Below, piece after piece: positions 27,101 through 36,431 of a stretch of DNA of 64,000 nt. This DNA is from Qipengyuania gaetbuli (GTDB lineage Bacteria; Pseudomonadota; Alphaproteobacteria; Sphingomonadales; Sphingomonadaceae): positions 708,501 through 772,500 of the forward strand of contig NZ_JAIVLR010000002.1 in NCBI RefSeq assembly GCF_020524765.1, read 5' to 3'. The notes beneath the pieces were generated by a model. That model was not told the origin of the DNA and searched no databases. It saw nothing but the letters and a program-made list of their open reading frames with translations. Each line of letters starts with the position of its first letter. Within the stretch, counting starts at the first letter, position 1. The translations under genes were made by a program, and so were the position numbers.

Positions 27101-28540
27101 CTACCGGAAGGGCGGCTCGTTGAAAGCGCGCAGCTTGCGGCTATGGAGGCGCGGGCCCTCCTCGCGCAGCAGGCGGCAGGCGGTGACACCGATCTGGAGG
27201 TGGGCCGCGATGGCTTCCTCGTAGAACTTGTTCGCCTGGCCGGGCAGCTTGATTTCGCCGTGGAGCGGCTTGTCCGAGACGCACAGCAGCGTGCCGTAGG
27301 GAACGCGGAAGCGATAGCCCTGGGCAGCGATGGTGGCGCTTTCCATGTCGATGCCGACCGCGCGGGAGAGCGAGAGGCGGCGGGCCGAGCTGGTGTAGCG
27401 CAGTTCCCAGTTACGGTCGTCGGTGGTGACGACGGTGCCGGTGCGCATGCGCTTCTTCAGGTCGCTGCCGTGTTCGCCCGACACCTCTTCCGCTGCGCCT
27501 GCCAGAGCCTGCTGGACTTCGGCGATGGCCGGAAGCGGGATTTCCGGCGGCAGCACCGGGTCGAGCACGTGGTCGTCGCGCAGGTATGCGTGGGCGAGGA
27601 CGTAGTCGCCGATCTTCTGGCTCGGGCGAAGGCCGCCGCAGTGGCCGATCATCAGCCATGCCTCCGGGCGCAGCACCGCAAGGTGGTCGCAGATCGTCTT
27701 CGCGTTGGACGGACCGACGCCGATATTGACCAGCGTGATCCCGCCGCCGTTTTCGCCCACCAGGTGGTAGGCAGGCATCTGGTGGCGGCGCCATGCCGTG
27801 TCGGACAGCTGCGCGCGGGCATTGTCGGTCGCCTGGGTCAGCAGCAGGCCGCCGGCACCGGCCAGCGCGGTGTAACCGTTCCTGCCCAGCTGCGAGCCTG
27901 CCCAGTCGACGAACTCGTCGACATAGCGGTGGTAGTTGGTGAACAGGATGAAGCGCTGGAAGTGCTGCGGGTCGGTGCCCGTGTAGTGGGCCAGTCGCGC
28001 AAGGCTGAAATCGGTGCGCAATCCGTCGAACAGCGACAGCGGGATCGGGTCGTCCGGATTGTCGAGTTCGATGCCGTCGGCCAGCTCGTCGCCGATGTCG
28101 GCAAGGTCGGTCGAAGGGAAGTGACGGGCGATCTCGTTGGGGTCGATGCCCGCAAGTACCGCACCGGCTTCGCCATCGAGGACGTAGGGGAAGGGGATTT
28201 CCTGCCGCGAGGAACCCACTTCGACCTCGACCTCGTAGTTCGAACCGATCAGTTCGAGCTGTTCGCGCAGGTAATTGCGGAACAGGGCGGGGCGGGTCAC
28301 CGTGGTCGCGTAGAGGCCCGGCATGTTGAGCCGGCCGAAGGCGCGGTTGGCACCGTCGGGCATCACGCCGCCGCGGAACAGCAGGCGAAGTTCGGGATAC
28401 GCGTAGCTGCCGTCCTTGCGCCGTTCGGCGGCGGGCAGTTCGCGGGTCTTGCCGAAAGCGATCACGTCGTCGCGCAGGCGGTGGATGGCCGCATCGTAGA
28501 CGGATTCAAGCTTGTCGATGATCTGGTCGATCGATTCCAT
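27101..28540 (-). CDS. amn: AMP nucleosidase
   Basis: 479-residue enzyme splitting AMP into adenine and ribose 5-phosphate, controlling adenylate pools. The N-terminal regulatory half is followed by a nucleoside-phosphorylase-fold catalytic domain containing GGITLVNIGVGPSNAKT, MIGHCGGLRPSQKIGDYVLAHAY and GIDMESATIAAQGYRF. Length matches E. coli Amn (484). AGGAGA lies ahead of the ATG at 28540. Confidence 0.94.
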   Translation of the reverse strand: MESIDQIIDKLESVYDAAIHRLRDDVIAFGKTRELPAAERRKDGSYAYPELRLLFRGGVMPDGANRAFGRLNMPGLYATTVTRPALFRNYLREQLELIGSNYEVEVEVGSSRQEIPFPYVLDGEAGAVLAGIDPNEIARHFPSTDLADIGDELADGIELDNPDDPIPLSLFDGLRTDFSLARLAHYTGTDPQHFQRFILFTNYHRYVDEFVDWAGSQLGRNGYTALAGAGGLLLTQATDNARAQLSDTAWRRHQMPAYHLVGENGGGITLVNIGVGPSNAKTICDHLAVLRPEAWLMIGHCGGLRPSQKIGDYVLAHAYLRDDHVLDPVLPPEIPLPAIAEVQQALAGAAEEVSGEHGSDLKKRMRTGTVVTTDDRNWELRYTSSARRLSLSRAVGIDMESATIAAQGYRFRVPYGTLLCVSDKPLHGEIKLPGQANKFYEEAIAAHLQIGVTACRLLREEGPRLHSRKLRAFNEPPFR

Positions 28541-28606
28541 GGCTGGTTTTTCTCCTGGCTCTTTGTTGTTTTCGTGACACCTCCTGCCACAGGAAGGCGC
28601 CTGTTA

Positions 28607-28640
28607 CAAAAAGGGCGCGGAGACCGAAGTCGCCGCGCCC
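28607..28640 (-). terminator. Rho-independent terminator after rplI (minus strand)
   Basis: Stem GGGCGCGG/CCGCGCCC (28613-28620 and 28633-28640) with a 12-base loop. On the minus strand it is followed by TTTTTG. It lies 24 bases after the rplI stop and ends the rpsF-rpsR-rplI transcript before amn. Confidence 0.85.
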
Positions 28641-28663
28641 TGATTGTCCGGTTGTCGAAGAGA

Positions 28664-29281
28664 TCAGCCCTCGGCGTTCTCTTCGTCGCCACCTTCGAGC
28701 ATGTCGGCGGGAATTTCGCCGGGCTCGAGGTTGGGTTCGATGCGGGTTGCTTCGGCCTGCTCTTCGATCTCGCGCTGTTCGTCTTCGAACATCTGCGCAA
28801 GGACGTCGACGCCCTGGCTCTGCAGCTCGGCTTCGTCGTCCGAACGGGCGACGTTGGCCTTGATGGTGACCGAGACTTCGGGGTGGAGGTCGATGCGCAC
28901 GTCATGCATGCCGATCGTCTTGATCGGGTTGCCCATGATGACCTGCTTCTTGTCGATCTCGTGACCCTTTTCGGCAAGGCCGTTCACGATGTCGCGAACG
29001 TTGACCGAGCCGTAAAGCTGGCCGGCGTTCGACGAAGCGCGGATCAGGGTGATTTCGACACCGTCGACCTTTTCACCGGCCTTTTCGGCTTCGGTGCGGC
29101 GTTCGGCGTTTTCCTTTTCCAGGCGATCGCGGTTGGCTTCGAAGACCTTCTTGTTCGCCTCGTTGGCGCGAAGGGCCTTCTTCTGCGGAAGCAGGTAGTT
29201 GCGTGCGTAGCCGTCCTTCACGGTGACGACGTCACCGATCGTGCCGAGCTTTTCGATGCGCTGAAGGAGAATGATATCCAT
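28664..29281 (-). CDS. rplI: 50S ribosomal protein L9 with acidic extension
   Basis: 205 residues. The N-terminal domain [19 protein letters not shown] and the long connecting helix with [12 protein letters not shown] are canonical. The C-terminal domain ends near residue 150, and a further ~50 mostly acidic residues follow (ending DEENAEG), longer than the ~150 of E. coli L9. Third gene of the S6-S18-L9 operon, 12 bp after rpsR. Confidence 0.96.
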   Translation of the reverse strand: MDIILLQRIEKLGTIGDVVTVKDGYARNYLLPQKKALRANEANKKVFEANRDRLEKENAERRTEAEKAGEKVDGVEITLIRASSNAGQLYGSVNVRDIVNGLAEKGHEIDKKQVIMGNPIKTIGMHDVRIDLHPEVSVTIKANVARSDDEAELQSQGVDVLAQMFEDEQREIEEQAEATRIEPNLEPGEIPADMLEGGDEENAEG

Positions 29282-29293
29282 GATGTCTTCTCC

Positions 29294-29518
29294 TTACTTC
29301 ACGATGTACGGCAGCAGGCCGATCTGGCGGGCGCGCTTGATGGCCTTGGCCAGCTCACGCTGCTTCTTCGCGCTGACGGCGGTGATGCGGGACGGGACGA
29401 TCTTGCCACGCTCGGACATGAAGCCCTGGAGCAGACGGACGTCCTTGTAGTCGATCTTCGGCGCGTTCTTGGCGGCGAAGGGGCACGACTTGCGGCGGCG
29501 GAAAAACGGGCGGGCCAT
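29294..29518 (-). CDS. rpsR: 30S ribosomal protein S18
   Basis: 74 residues, basic, beginning [14 protein letters not shown], with the rRNA-binding segment [43 protein letters not shown] (spans most of the protein). It pairs with S6 on the 30S platform. The ATG shares one base with the rpsF stop (TGATG), so the two are coupled. Confidence 0.97.
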   Translation of the reverse strand: MARPFFRRRKSCPFAAKNAPKIDYKDVRLLQGFMSERGKIVPSRITAVSAKKQRELAKAIKRARQIGLLPYIVK

Positions 29519-29883
29519 CAGTCACGCTCCTCACGTTCACGGCGCTTCTTCGAGTCGCGCTCGTTCTTGCGCATCATGACCGACGGGCCGGTTTCATGCT
29601 CGTCGACGGCGATCGTCATGTAACGGATCACGTCTTCGTTGATGCGGGTCTGGCGTTCGAGTTCGGCAACGACGGAGCCGGGGCCCTCGATGTTGAGCAG
29701 AACGAAATGCGCCTTGCGGTTACGGTCGATCTTGTAGGCGAGGTTCTTGAGACCCCAAGTCTCGGTCTTGGTGACCTTGCCATTGTTCGCTTCGACGATT
29801 TCGGTCGCCGTGGCGGCGAGCTGGTCTACCTGAGCCTGGCTCAGGTCCTGTCGCGCCAAGAAGACATGCTCGTAGAGAGCCAT
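29518..29883 (-). CDS. rpsF: 30S ribosomal protein S6
   Basis: 121 residues beginning [20 protein letters not shown], with [18 protein letters not shown] typical of S6. Binds 16S rRNA together with S18. The C-terminal tail is basic/acidic mixed ([10 protein letters not shown]) and ends in Arg-Asp, not in the Glu-Glu that RimK extends in E. coli, although a RimK gene is present in this window. Confidence 0.97.
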   Translation of the reverse strand: MALYEHVFLARQDLSQAQVDQLAATATEIVEANNGKVTKTETWGLKNLAYKIDRNRKAHFVLLNIEGPGSVVAELERQTRINEDVIRYMTIAVDEHETGPSVMMRKNERDSKKRREREERD

Positions 29884-30088
29884 GCTCTTGTCCTTTCACT
29901 TGCTGGCCGATCGCTGGCTGATCCGCGGGATTGCGGGGCCCCTCCGGCTTTCTTCATATCCGTCGCCCGGAAGCGAGGGATGCGCGCACATAGCGGGATT
30001 CTGCGCGAATGCAAGCCAAACTCTCCCCTTGCCGGGGCGGAACGTGCGGGGCAGGGGGCCGTTGCCCGTGAAACTGAGGAGATAATGC

Positions 30089-31051
30089 GTGCCCGGCGGA
30101 CTTGTAGCGCTTCTTGACGACATTTCGGTTATCGCCCGCACCGCGGCGGCATCCATCGACGATGTCAGCGTGGCGGCCGGCAAGGCCAGCAGCAAGGCGG
30201 CGGGCGTGGTCATCGACGATGCTGCCGTAACCCCGTCCTACGTGACCGGGCTCGATCCCAAGCGCGAGCTGCCGATCATCTGGAAGATCACCAAGGGCAG
30301 TTTCAAGAACAAGCTGCTGATCCTGCTGCCCGGCGCATTGCTGCTGAGCCAGTTCCTGCCTTCGGCGATCATCTTCATCCTGATGCTGGGCGGTGCCTAC
30401 CTGTCCTTCGAAGGGGCGGAAAAGGTTCTGGAGAAGCTCGGCGGCGAAAAGCACGGCAAGACGCTGGACGACGTGATCGAGGATCCGGCCAAGTTCGAAA
30501 GCCAGCGCGTCAATGGCGCAATCCGCACCGATTTGATCCTGTCGGCAGAGATCATGGCGATCACGCTCAACGAAGTGGCCGCAGAATCGCTCTGGATCCG
30601 GGCAGGCGTGCTGGCCGTCGTGGGCATCGGCATCACGGTCGTCGTCTATGGCGCGGTGGCCCTGATCGTAAAGATGGACGATGTCGGCCTGCACCTGGCA
30701 GAGCGGGAATCGAGCGCAGCGCAGGGCTTCGGCAAATTCCTGCTGCGCGCCATGCCATGGTTACTGACGGCGCTGTCGTTCATCGGCACCATCGCCATGC
30801 TGTGGGTGGGCGGAGGCATCATCCTTCACGGCCTCCACGAACTCGGCATCCATGGCCCGTCCGACTGGGCACATGGCATCCAGCACGCGGTGGAAGCGGT
30901 GACCGGCGGGCTGTCGGGTATTCTCGGCTGGGCGACCTATGCCGCCATCTCGGCCCTGGTCGGCCTGGCCATCGGGTTCGTCATCGTATTCTTGCTGCAC
31001 AAGGTCTTCGGCTTCGGCCACGGCGTGGGCGAAGGCGCCGAAGCGCACTGA
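30089..31051 (+). CDS. DUF808 family membrane protein (YedI-like)
   Basis: 320 residues. The N-terminal region (MPGGLVALLDDISVIARTAAASIDD to DAAVTPSYVTGL) is the hallmark of DUF808, followed by about six to seven membrane helices and several short Gly-rich loops. Function unknown. The GTG start at 30089 has AGGAGA 8 bases upstream. It is divergent from rpsF across a 205-bp spacer in which I see no gene. Confidence 0.9.
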   Translation: MPGGLVALLDDISVIARTAAASIDDVSVAAGKASSKAAGVVIDDAAVTPSYVTGLDPKRELPIIWKITKGSFKNKLLILLPGALLLSQFLPSAIIFILMLGGAYLSFEGAEKVLEKLGGEKHGKTLDDVIEDPAKFESQRVNGAIRTDLILSAEIMAITLNEVAAESLWIRAGVLAVVGIGITVVVYGAVALIVKMDDVGLHLAERESSAAQGFGKFLLRAMPWLLTALSFIGTIAMLWVGGGIILHGLHELGIHGPSDWAHGIQHAVEAVTGGLSGILGWATYAAISALVGLAIGFVIVFLLHKVFGFGHGVGEGAEAH

Positions 31052-31054
31052 GCG

Positions 31055-32482
31055 TCAGGACAGGCGTTCGAACACGCGCTGCGCGAATTCACTGAGCGTA
31101 TCGTCGCGCGCGCCCATGACCACGATGCGGTCGCCCGGGCGCGCCATGCTGACCAGCCGGTCCTCGACGTCCTTGCGGGCTGGGACGTGCTCGGCATGGC
31201 CGCCGGCCTCGCCGATCAGCGCGATGATGCGCTCGCTCCCTTCGCTGCGATCGACGGTCCCGCCGAAGTAGACGGGGTCGGACAGGATCACGAGGTCGTC
31301 CTCGCCAAGCTCGGCGGCGAAGGTCTGGGCCAGTTCGGCACCCATCTGGCGCAAGGGGCCGTAGCCGTGTGGCTGGAAGAAGGCGATCACGCGGCCCGGA
31401 TGCGCTTTCAGCGTTCGTAGGGTGGCGGCGCATTTTTCCGGATTGTGCCCGAAATCGTCGATCACGGTGATGGCAGCGTGCGTGGTGCCGACAATGTCGA
31501 ACCTGCGCGCAAGGCCCTTGAAACCGGCCAGCGCCTGCACCGACTCCTGCACCGAAACACCGGCCGCGGCCGCTGCGGCAATCGCGGCGAGCGCATTGGC
31601 GAGGTTGTGCCGGCCGGGCATTTCGAGGCGAAGCGGATACTGGCTGCCATCGTGCCGGTCGACGACCAGCGCCGCCTGGCGCACCGGCCCTTCGGCGATG
31701 CTGTCGGGGACGATGCCGATCTGCGCCTTTTCCTGCTCGATCCCGAAGGTGATGACTTCCTTCGCATGCGGCAGCAGGGCGAGCGCCTCTGGATCGTCGG
31801 CATTGATGACCGAGATACGACTGCGCGAGAGGTAGTCGCCGAACAGCTGGCGCAATTCCTCCATGCTCTTGTGGTCGAGGCTGACGTTGAGCAGCACGCC
31901 CACAGCTGGGCGATACAGCGCGATGGACCCGTCGCTTTCGTCCACCTCGCTGACATAGAGGCTCTGCGATCCCACCACAGCGCTTGCGAAAGGCCGGTCG
32001 GGCGAGACGAAGTTCTTCATCACCGCGCCGTTCATGATGGTCGGAGCGCGCCCGGTCGCTTCCAGGATCCAGCCGAGCATGCCGGTAACGGTCGACTTGC
32101 CGCTCGTCCCTGCGACGGCGAGCCCGGCCCCGCTGGTGTTGAAGAGGATCGAATTGAGCTCCGCGCGGGTAAGCCGCAGGCAACCGAGCTCCGTGGCGCG
32201 TTGGATTTCCGGAACCGTGTCCTCGATCGCGGCCGAAGCGACGACGATCTGGTCGCCCGATATGATCCCGCTGCCGTCCTGCGGGTGGAGTTCGAAGCCC
32301 TGCCGTTCCAGCGCGGCGAACTTGGCCGGCGTGCGCCCCTGGTCGTGGCTGCGGTCGGAACCGGCCACGCTGCATCCGCGTCCTTTCAGGATCTGCGCAA
32401 GCGGCAGCATTCCCGATCCGCCGATGCCGACGAAGAAGAACGGGCGGGCAAACAGGTCTTCGGGGCTGGGGAAGTCAGTCAT
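31055..32482 (-). CDS. Mur ligase family protein (MurC/Mpl type)
   Basis: 475-residue three-domain peptidoglycan ligase. The N-terminal UDP-MurNAc-binding motif is VGIGGSGMLPLAQ, the ATP-binding loop AGTSGKSTVTG near residue 110, then DESDGS, and the C-terminal region IDDFGHNPEKCAATL plus FQPHGYGPLR. The P-loop carries Ser where most MurC/Mpl have His (GTHGKTT). The neighbouring divergent LD-carboxypeptidase, which yields tripeptide in wall recycling, favours Mpl-like attachment of recycled peptide to UDP-MurNAc. A MurC paralogue with another role is the alternative. Start at 32482 chosen over an in-frame 32746 that runs into the divergent gene. Confidence 0.8.
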   Translation of the reverse strand: MTDFPSPEDLFARPFFFVGIGGSGMLPLAQILKGRGCSVAGSDRSHDQGRTPAKFAALERQGFELHPQDGSGIISGDQIVVASAAIEDTVPEIQRATELGCLRLTRAELNSILFNTSGAGLAVAGTSGKSTVTGMLGWILEATGRAPTIMNGAVMKNFVSPDRPFASAVVGSQSLYVSEVDESDGSIALYRPAVGVLLNVSLDHKSMEELRQLFGDYLSRSRISVINADDPEALALLPHAKEVITFGIEQEKAQIGIVPDSIAEGPVRQAALVVDRHDGSQYPLRLEMPGRHNLANALAAIAAAAAAGVSVQESVQALAGFKGLARRFDIVGTTHAAITVIDDFGHNPEKCAATLRTLKAHPGRVIAFFQPHGYGPLRQMGAELAQTFAAELGEDDLVILSDPVYFGGTVDRSEGSERIIALIGEAGGHAEHVPARKDVEDRLVSMARPGDRIVVMGARDDTLSEFAQRVFERLS

Positions 32483-32535
32483 CGCGGTCTCGCTATGCAG
32501 TTGCAGCCGCCAAGACAAGCAGGCATGACGCAGGC

Positions 32536-33375
32536 GTGCACCGTCCCGTCCGAAAAGTCGCCATTTGCGCCCCCGCAACGCCTTTGAAACGCGAATATGC
32601 GGAGCGCGTGACCGCGCTGGCGGTGGCCGAGTTTCCGGACCTCGATCTGCATTTCCACGAACAATGCTTTGTCGAGGAAGGGCATTTTGCCGGGCCCGAC
32701 GAACTCCGCCTTGCTGCCTTGCTCGAATGCGCGAACGATCCGGCAATCGGCACGGTGTGGTTCGCCAAGGGCGGCTACGGGTCGAACCGCATCACGCAAG
32801 GTTTCCTCGACCATGCGAACGAGGCGGCGAAGGCCAAGACCTATGTCGGCTATTCGGACTGCGGAACCTTGCTCGGCGCGCTCTACCGCAATTCCATTGG
32901 CCACGCGGTCCATGCGCCCATGCCCTGCGACCTGGCTCGTGAAGGCGGGGAGGATGCGATCCGGCGCGTACTCGCCTGGTTCGGCGGCGACAATGGCGGA
33001 CTTGAGCCGGGCCTTGGCGAAACGCCTGCCGTCGCTTTCAACCTCTACACGCTCGCCATGATCCTCGGCACGCCCTTCATGCCGGACCTTTCGGGGCACG
33101 AAGTGCTGATCGAAGAGGTTGCCGAGCATGAATATGCCATCGACCGGCTGTTCTTCCACGTTACTGCGCAGCTGGAAGGCGTGGCAGGCATCCGCTTGGG
33201 CGAGGTCACGGCCATCCCCGAAAACGACCGGCCCTTCGGCGCATCGGTAGTGGAAATCGCGCAGGACTGGTGCAGCCGTAGCGGCATTCCTTATCTCGGC
33301 CGCGCAGAGATCGGGCACACCGCTACCAACAGGATCGTGCCCTTCGGCCTTGAGGCGAGCGGCACACGGGCCTAA
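32536..33375 (+). CDS. LD-carboxypeptidase (S66 family)
   Basis: 279 residues. Serine peptidase that removes the terminal D-Ala from murein tetrapeptides during recycling. Nucleophile Ser107 lies in VGYSDCGTL; the Glu is in EEVAEHEYAIDR and the His in IGHTATNRIVPFG. All three match the S66 pattern. Start is GTG at 32536. It is divergent from the Mur ligase across 53 bp, a compact recycling pair. Confidence 0.9.
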   Translation: MHRPVRKVAICAPATPLKREYAERVTALAVAEFPDLDLHFHEQCFVEEGHFAGPDELRLAALLECANDPAIGTVWFAKGGYGSNRITQGFLDHANEAAKAKTYVGYSDCGTLLGALYRNSIGHAVHAPMPCDLAREGGEDAIRRVLAWFGGDNGGLEPGLGETPAVAFNLYTLAMILGTPFMPDLSGHEVLIEEVAEHEYAIDRLFFHVTAQLEGVAGIRLGEVTAIPENDRPFGASVVEIAQDWCSRSGIPYLGRAEIGHTATNRIVPFGLEASGTRA

Positions 33376-33401
33376 GCGCCGCTCCCGAACAGGAGAGTAA
33401 C

Positions 33402-34340
33402 ATGACTGCATTCATCTTTCCCGGACAGGGAAGCCAGAAGGTCGGCATGGGCGTGGAGCTCGCCGAAGCCAGCGCGCATGCCCGCGAGGTGTTCGAGGAA
33501 GTCGACGACGCGCTGAACCAGAAGCTTTCCGCCGTGATGAAGGACGGCCCCGAAGGCGAATTGACGCTTACCTCCAACGCCCAGCCTGCGATCATGGCCA
33601 ACTCGATTGCCACCCTGCGCGTGCTGGAAAAGGAATTCGGCGTCGTGCTGGCCGACAAGGCCGCCTGCGTCGCGGGTCATTCGCTGGGTGAATACAGCGC
33701 GCTGTGCGCGGCGGGCGCTTTCGGCCTTGCCGAGACCGCCAAGCTTCTGCGCCTGCGCGGTATCGCCATGCAGGACGCTGTGCCGATCGGCGTGGGCGCG
33801 ATGGCCGCGCTGCTCGGCGCCGATATCGAGAAGGCAACCGCGCTCGCCGCTGCCGCTGCCGAAGGGCAGGTGTGCGAAGTCGCCAACGACAACGATCCCA
33901 CGCAGGTCGTCATTTCCGGCCATGCCGAAGCGATCGACCGGGCCATCGAACTGGCCAAGGATCACGGCATCAAGCGCGGCATCAAGCTGCCCGTGTCGGC
34001 GCCATTCCACTGTTCGCTGATGGAACCGGCCGCCCGCCGGATGGAAGCCGCGCTGGCGGAAACCGCGCCTTCGGCTTTCACCGTGCCGATCTTCGCCAAC
34101 GTCACCGCATCGCGCGTCACCGATCCTGCCGAGGAACAGCGCCTGCTGGTCGAACAGGTGACCGGCCGCGTGCGCTGGCGCGAAAGCGTCATCGCCATGC
34201 GCGAGGCGGGTATCGAACGCTTCGTCGAACTGGGCGGTAAGGTACTCGGCCCGATGGTCGGGCGCATCGACAAGGAGGCGGCGACCGTCAGCCTCGTCAA
34301 CATGGAAGACCTCGAGAATTTCGCCAAGGAGAACGCATGA
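33402..34340 (+). CDS. fabD: Malonyl-CoA:ACP transacylase
   Basis: 312-residue enzyme moving malonyl from CoA to acyl carrier protein for fatty-acid synthesis. FPGQGSQKVGMG at residues 6-17; nucleophile Ser94 in AGHSLGEYSA; active-site His in LPVSAPFHCSLM. Length typical (about 310). The last codons overlap the fabG start by 4 bp (ATGA), so the two are coupled. AGGAGAGTAAC precedes the ATG. Confidence 0.96.
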   Translation: MTAFIFPGQGSQKVGMGVELAEASAHAREVFEEVDDALNQKLSAVMKDGPEGELTLTSNAQPAIMANSIATLRVLEKEFGVVLADKAACVAGHSLGEYSALCAAGAFGLAETAKLLRLRGIAMQDAVPIGVGAMAALLGADIEKATALAAAAAEGQVCEVANDNDPTQVVISGHAEAIDRAIELAKDHGIKRGIKLPVSAPFHCSLMEPAARRMEAALAETAPSAFTVPIFANVTASRVTDPAEEQRLLVEQVTGRVRWRESVIAMREAGIERFVELGGKVLGPMVGRIDKEAATVSLVNMEDLENFAKENA

Positions 34341-35092
34341 TGTTCAGCCTCGAAGGAAAGACCGCCCTCGTCACCGGCGCCAGCGGCGGCATCGGTTCCT
34401 CCATCGCCCGCGCTCTTGCGCGTCAGGGCGCCCGCCTTGCGCTGTCCGGCTCAAACGCGGCCAAGCTGCGCGCCTTCCGCGAGGAGCTGAACGACGAATT
34501 CGGGCACGACCATGTCGAGATCACCTGCAACCTGTCCGACACGAAGCAGGTGGAAGAACTGATCCCGGCGACCGTCGACACGCTCGGCCGGATGGACATC
34601 CTCGTCAACAATGCCGGCATCACGCGCGACAACCTCGCCATGCGCATGAAGGACGAGGAATGGGACGAGGTGATCCGCATCAATCTCGAGGCGAGCTTCC
34701 GCCTGATGCGCGCCAGCGCGCGTCCCATGATGAAGGCCAAGGGCGGCCGCATCATCTCGATCACCAGCGTTGTCGGCCACACCGGCAATCCGGGCCAGAT
34801 GAACTATACCGCGGCGAAGGGCGGCCTCACCGCCATGTCGAAGAGCCTCGCGCAGGAACTCGCCAGCCGCAACATCACGGTGAACTGCGTCGCACCGGGC
34901 TTCATCCGCACGGCGATGACCGACGCGCTGACCGACGACCAGAAGGGCGCGATCAATTCGCGTATCCCGATGGGCCGCATGGGCGAGGGTGACGAGATCG
35001 GCGCTGCAGTGGCCTATCTCGCCAGCGACGAGGCTGCCTATGTCACCGGCCAGACCATCCATGTGAACGGCGGCATGGCGATGATGGGATAA
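34337..35092 (+). CDS. fabG: 3-oxoacyl-ACP reductase
   Basis: 251-residue NADPH-dependent SDR reducing 3-oxoacyl-ACP. TGASGGIGSSIARALA near residue 13, NNAG at 90-93, catalytic Ser144, Tyr157 and Lys161 (MNYTAAKGG), and a C-terminal YVTGQTIHVNGGMAM. Placement directly after fabD supports the FabG assignment over generic SDRs. acpP does not follow; the next gene is dnaN after 156 bp. Confidence 0.95.
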   Translation: MMFSLEGKTALVTGASGGIGSSIARALARQGARLALSGSNAAKLRAFREELNDEFGHDHVEITCNLSDTKQVEELIPATVDTLGRMDILVNNAGITRDNLAMRMKDEEWDEVIRINLEASFRLMRASARPMMKAKGGRIISITSVVGHTGNPGQMNYTAAKGGLTAMSKSLAQELASRNITVNCVAPGFIRTAMTDALTDDQKGAINSRIPMGRMGEGDEIGAAVAYLASDEAAYVTGQTIHVNGGMAMMG

Positions 35093-35248
35093 ACCCCTTT
35101 TATCCCCAAGGAATCGGTCATGTAGCGGGCTGGCAGGGCGCTCAAGCCTTGCCCCCGCATACCGCCCCGCTAGGGTGGATATCCGTATTCCGGCGCTCAG
35201 GGGCGATTCCGGCCCTTCGCGCGCCCAACAGGGACGAAAGAAGGACCC

Positions 35249-36373
35249 ATGAAGGCCACTATCGAACGCGCAACGCTGCTGCGCTGTCTCTCCCACGTGC
35301 AGTCGGTCGTCGAACGCCGCAACACCATCCCGATCCTGTCGAACGTGCTCATCGAAGCCGAAGGCGACGGGCTGAAGGTCATGGCGACCGACCTCGATTT
35401 GCAGGTGGTGGAGCACATGGACGCCGCCAGCGTGGAATCGTCCGGCGCGATCACCGTTTCGGCCCACCTGCTGTTCGACATCGCGCGCAAGCTGCCCGAA
35501 GGTAGCCAGGTCAGCCTCGAAACCGCGGAAAACCGCATGGCAATCAAGGCCGGGCGCAGCCGCTTCTCGCTGCCGACGCTGCCGCGTGACGATTTCCCGG
35601 TGATCGTGGAAGGCGACTTGCCGACCAGCTTCGAACTGCCGGCCAAGACCCTTGCCGAGATGATCGACCGCACGCGGTTCGCCATCTCGACCGAGGAAAC
35701 CCGCTACTATCTCAACGGCATCTTCCTGCACGTGTCGGACGAAGACCAGCCGGTTTTGAAAGCTGCGGCGACCGACGGTCACCGCCTTGCACGCTTCACC
35801 CTGCCGCGTCCGGCAGGCGCGGAAGGCATGCCCGACGTCATCGTGCCACGCAAAGCCGTGGCCGAACTGCGCAAGCTGCTGGAAGAAAAGATGGACGGCA
35901 ACGTCCAGATCGACCTGTCGGCCAGCAAGATCCGCTTCACCCTTGGCGGTGAAGGCGGCGTGGTCCTGACCAGCAAGCTGATCGACGGCACTTTCCCGGA
36001 TTATTCGCGCGTCATTCCGACCGGCAACGACAAGCTGCTGAAGCTCGATCCGCGCACGTTCCACGAAGGCGTCGACCGCGTGGCGACGATCGCCACCGAA
36101 AAAACCCGCGCAGTGAAGATGGGCCTCGAGAAGGACAAGGTCGTGCTGACCGTGACCTCGCCCGACAACGGCACCGCGACCGAGGAACTGCCCGCCGAAT
36201 ATGGCGCGGACGGGTTCGAAATCGGCTTCAATGCCAGCTATCTCAAGGACATCCTCGGCCAGATCGACAGCGACACGGTGGAAATCCACCTGGCCGATGC
36301 AGGCGCACCGACGCTGATCCGCAAGGACGACAACAGCCCGGCGCTTTACGTCCTGATGCCGATGCGGGTTTAA
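35249..36373 (+). CDS. dnaN: DNA polymerase III sliding clamp (beta subunit)
   Basis: 374 residues forming three clamp domains. N-terminus MKATIERATLLRCLSHVQSVVERRNTIPILSN is typical, VLMPMRV closes the protein, and the conserved LPTLPRDDFPV lies near residue 110. The dimer ring tethers polymerase III to DNA. The upstream 156 bp presumably holds its promoter. No dnaA or recF neighbours are present. Confidence 0.96.
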   Translation: MKATIERATLLRCLSHVQSVVERRNTIPILSNVLIEAEGDGLKVMATDLDLQVVEHMDAASVESSGAITVSAHLLFDIARKLPEGSQVSLETAENRMAIKAGRSRFSLPTLPRDDFPVIVEGDLPTSFELPAKTLAEMIDRTRFAISTEETRYYLNGIFLHVSDEDQPVLKAAATDGHRLARFTLPRPAGAEGMPDVIVPRKAVAELRKLLEEKMDGNVQIDLSASKIRFTLGGEGGVVLTSKLIDGTFPDYSRVIPTGNDKLLKLDPRTFHEGVDRVATIATEKTRAVKMGLEKDKVVLTVTSPDNGTATEELPAEYGADGFEIGFNASYLKDILGQIDSDTVEIHLADAGAPTLIRKDDNSPALYVLMPMRV

Positions 36374-36401
36374 TCCTCGCAAAGGCCATTTCCTGCCGCT
36401 A

Positions 36402-36430
36402 GCGTCTCTCCCCGCAAGAAGGAGAGACGC
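36402..36430 (+). promoter_or_regulatory. Perfect 10-bp hairpin covering the ribosome-binding site of the DUF2855 gene
   Basis: GCGTCTCTCC (36402-36411) and GGAGAGACGC (36421-36430) are exact complements with a 9-base loop (CCGCAAGAA). GGAGAG is the only Shine-Dalgarno-like sequence before the ATG at 36432, and it would be paired in this hairpin. No U-tract follows, so it is not a conventional terminator for dnaN. Confidence 0.5.
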
Positions 36431-36431
36431 C

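Noticed and set aside
27143-29623. An 826-codon plus-strand open frame opposite amn, rplI and rpsR
   Set aside because: It crosses several well-supported genes and a terminator on the other strand, and has no recognisable motif.
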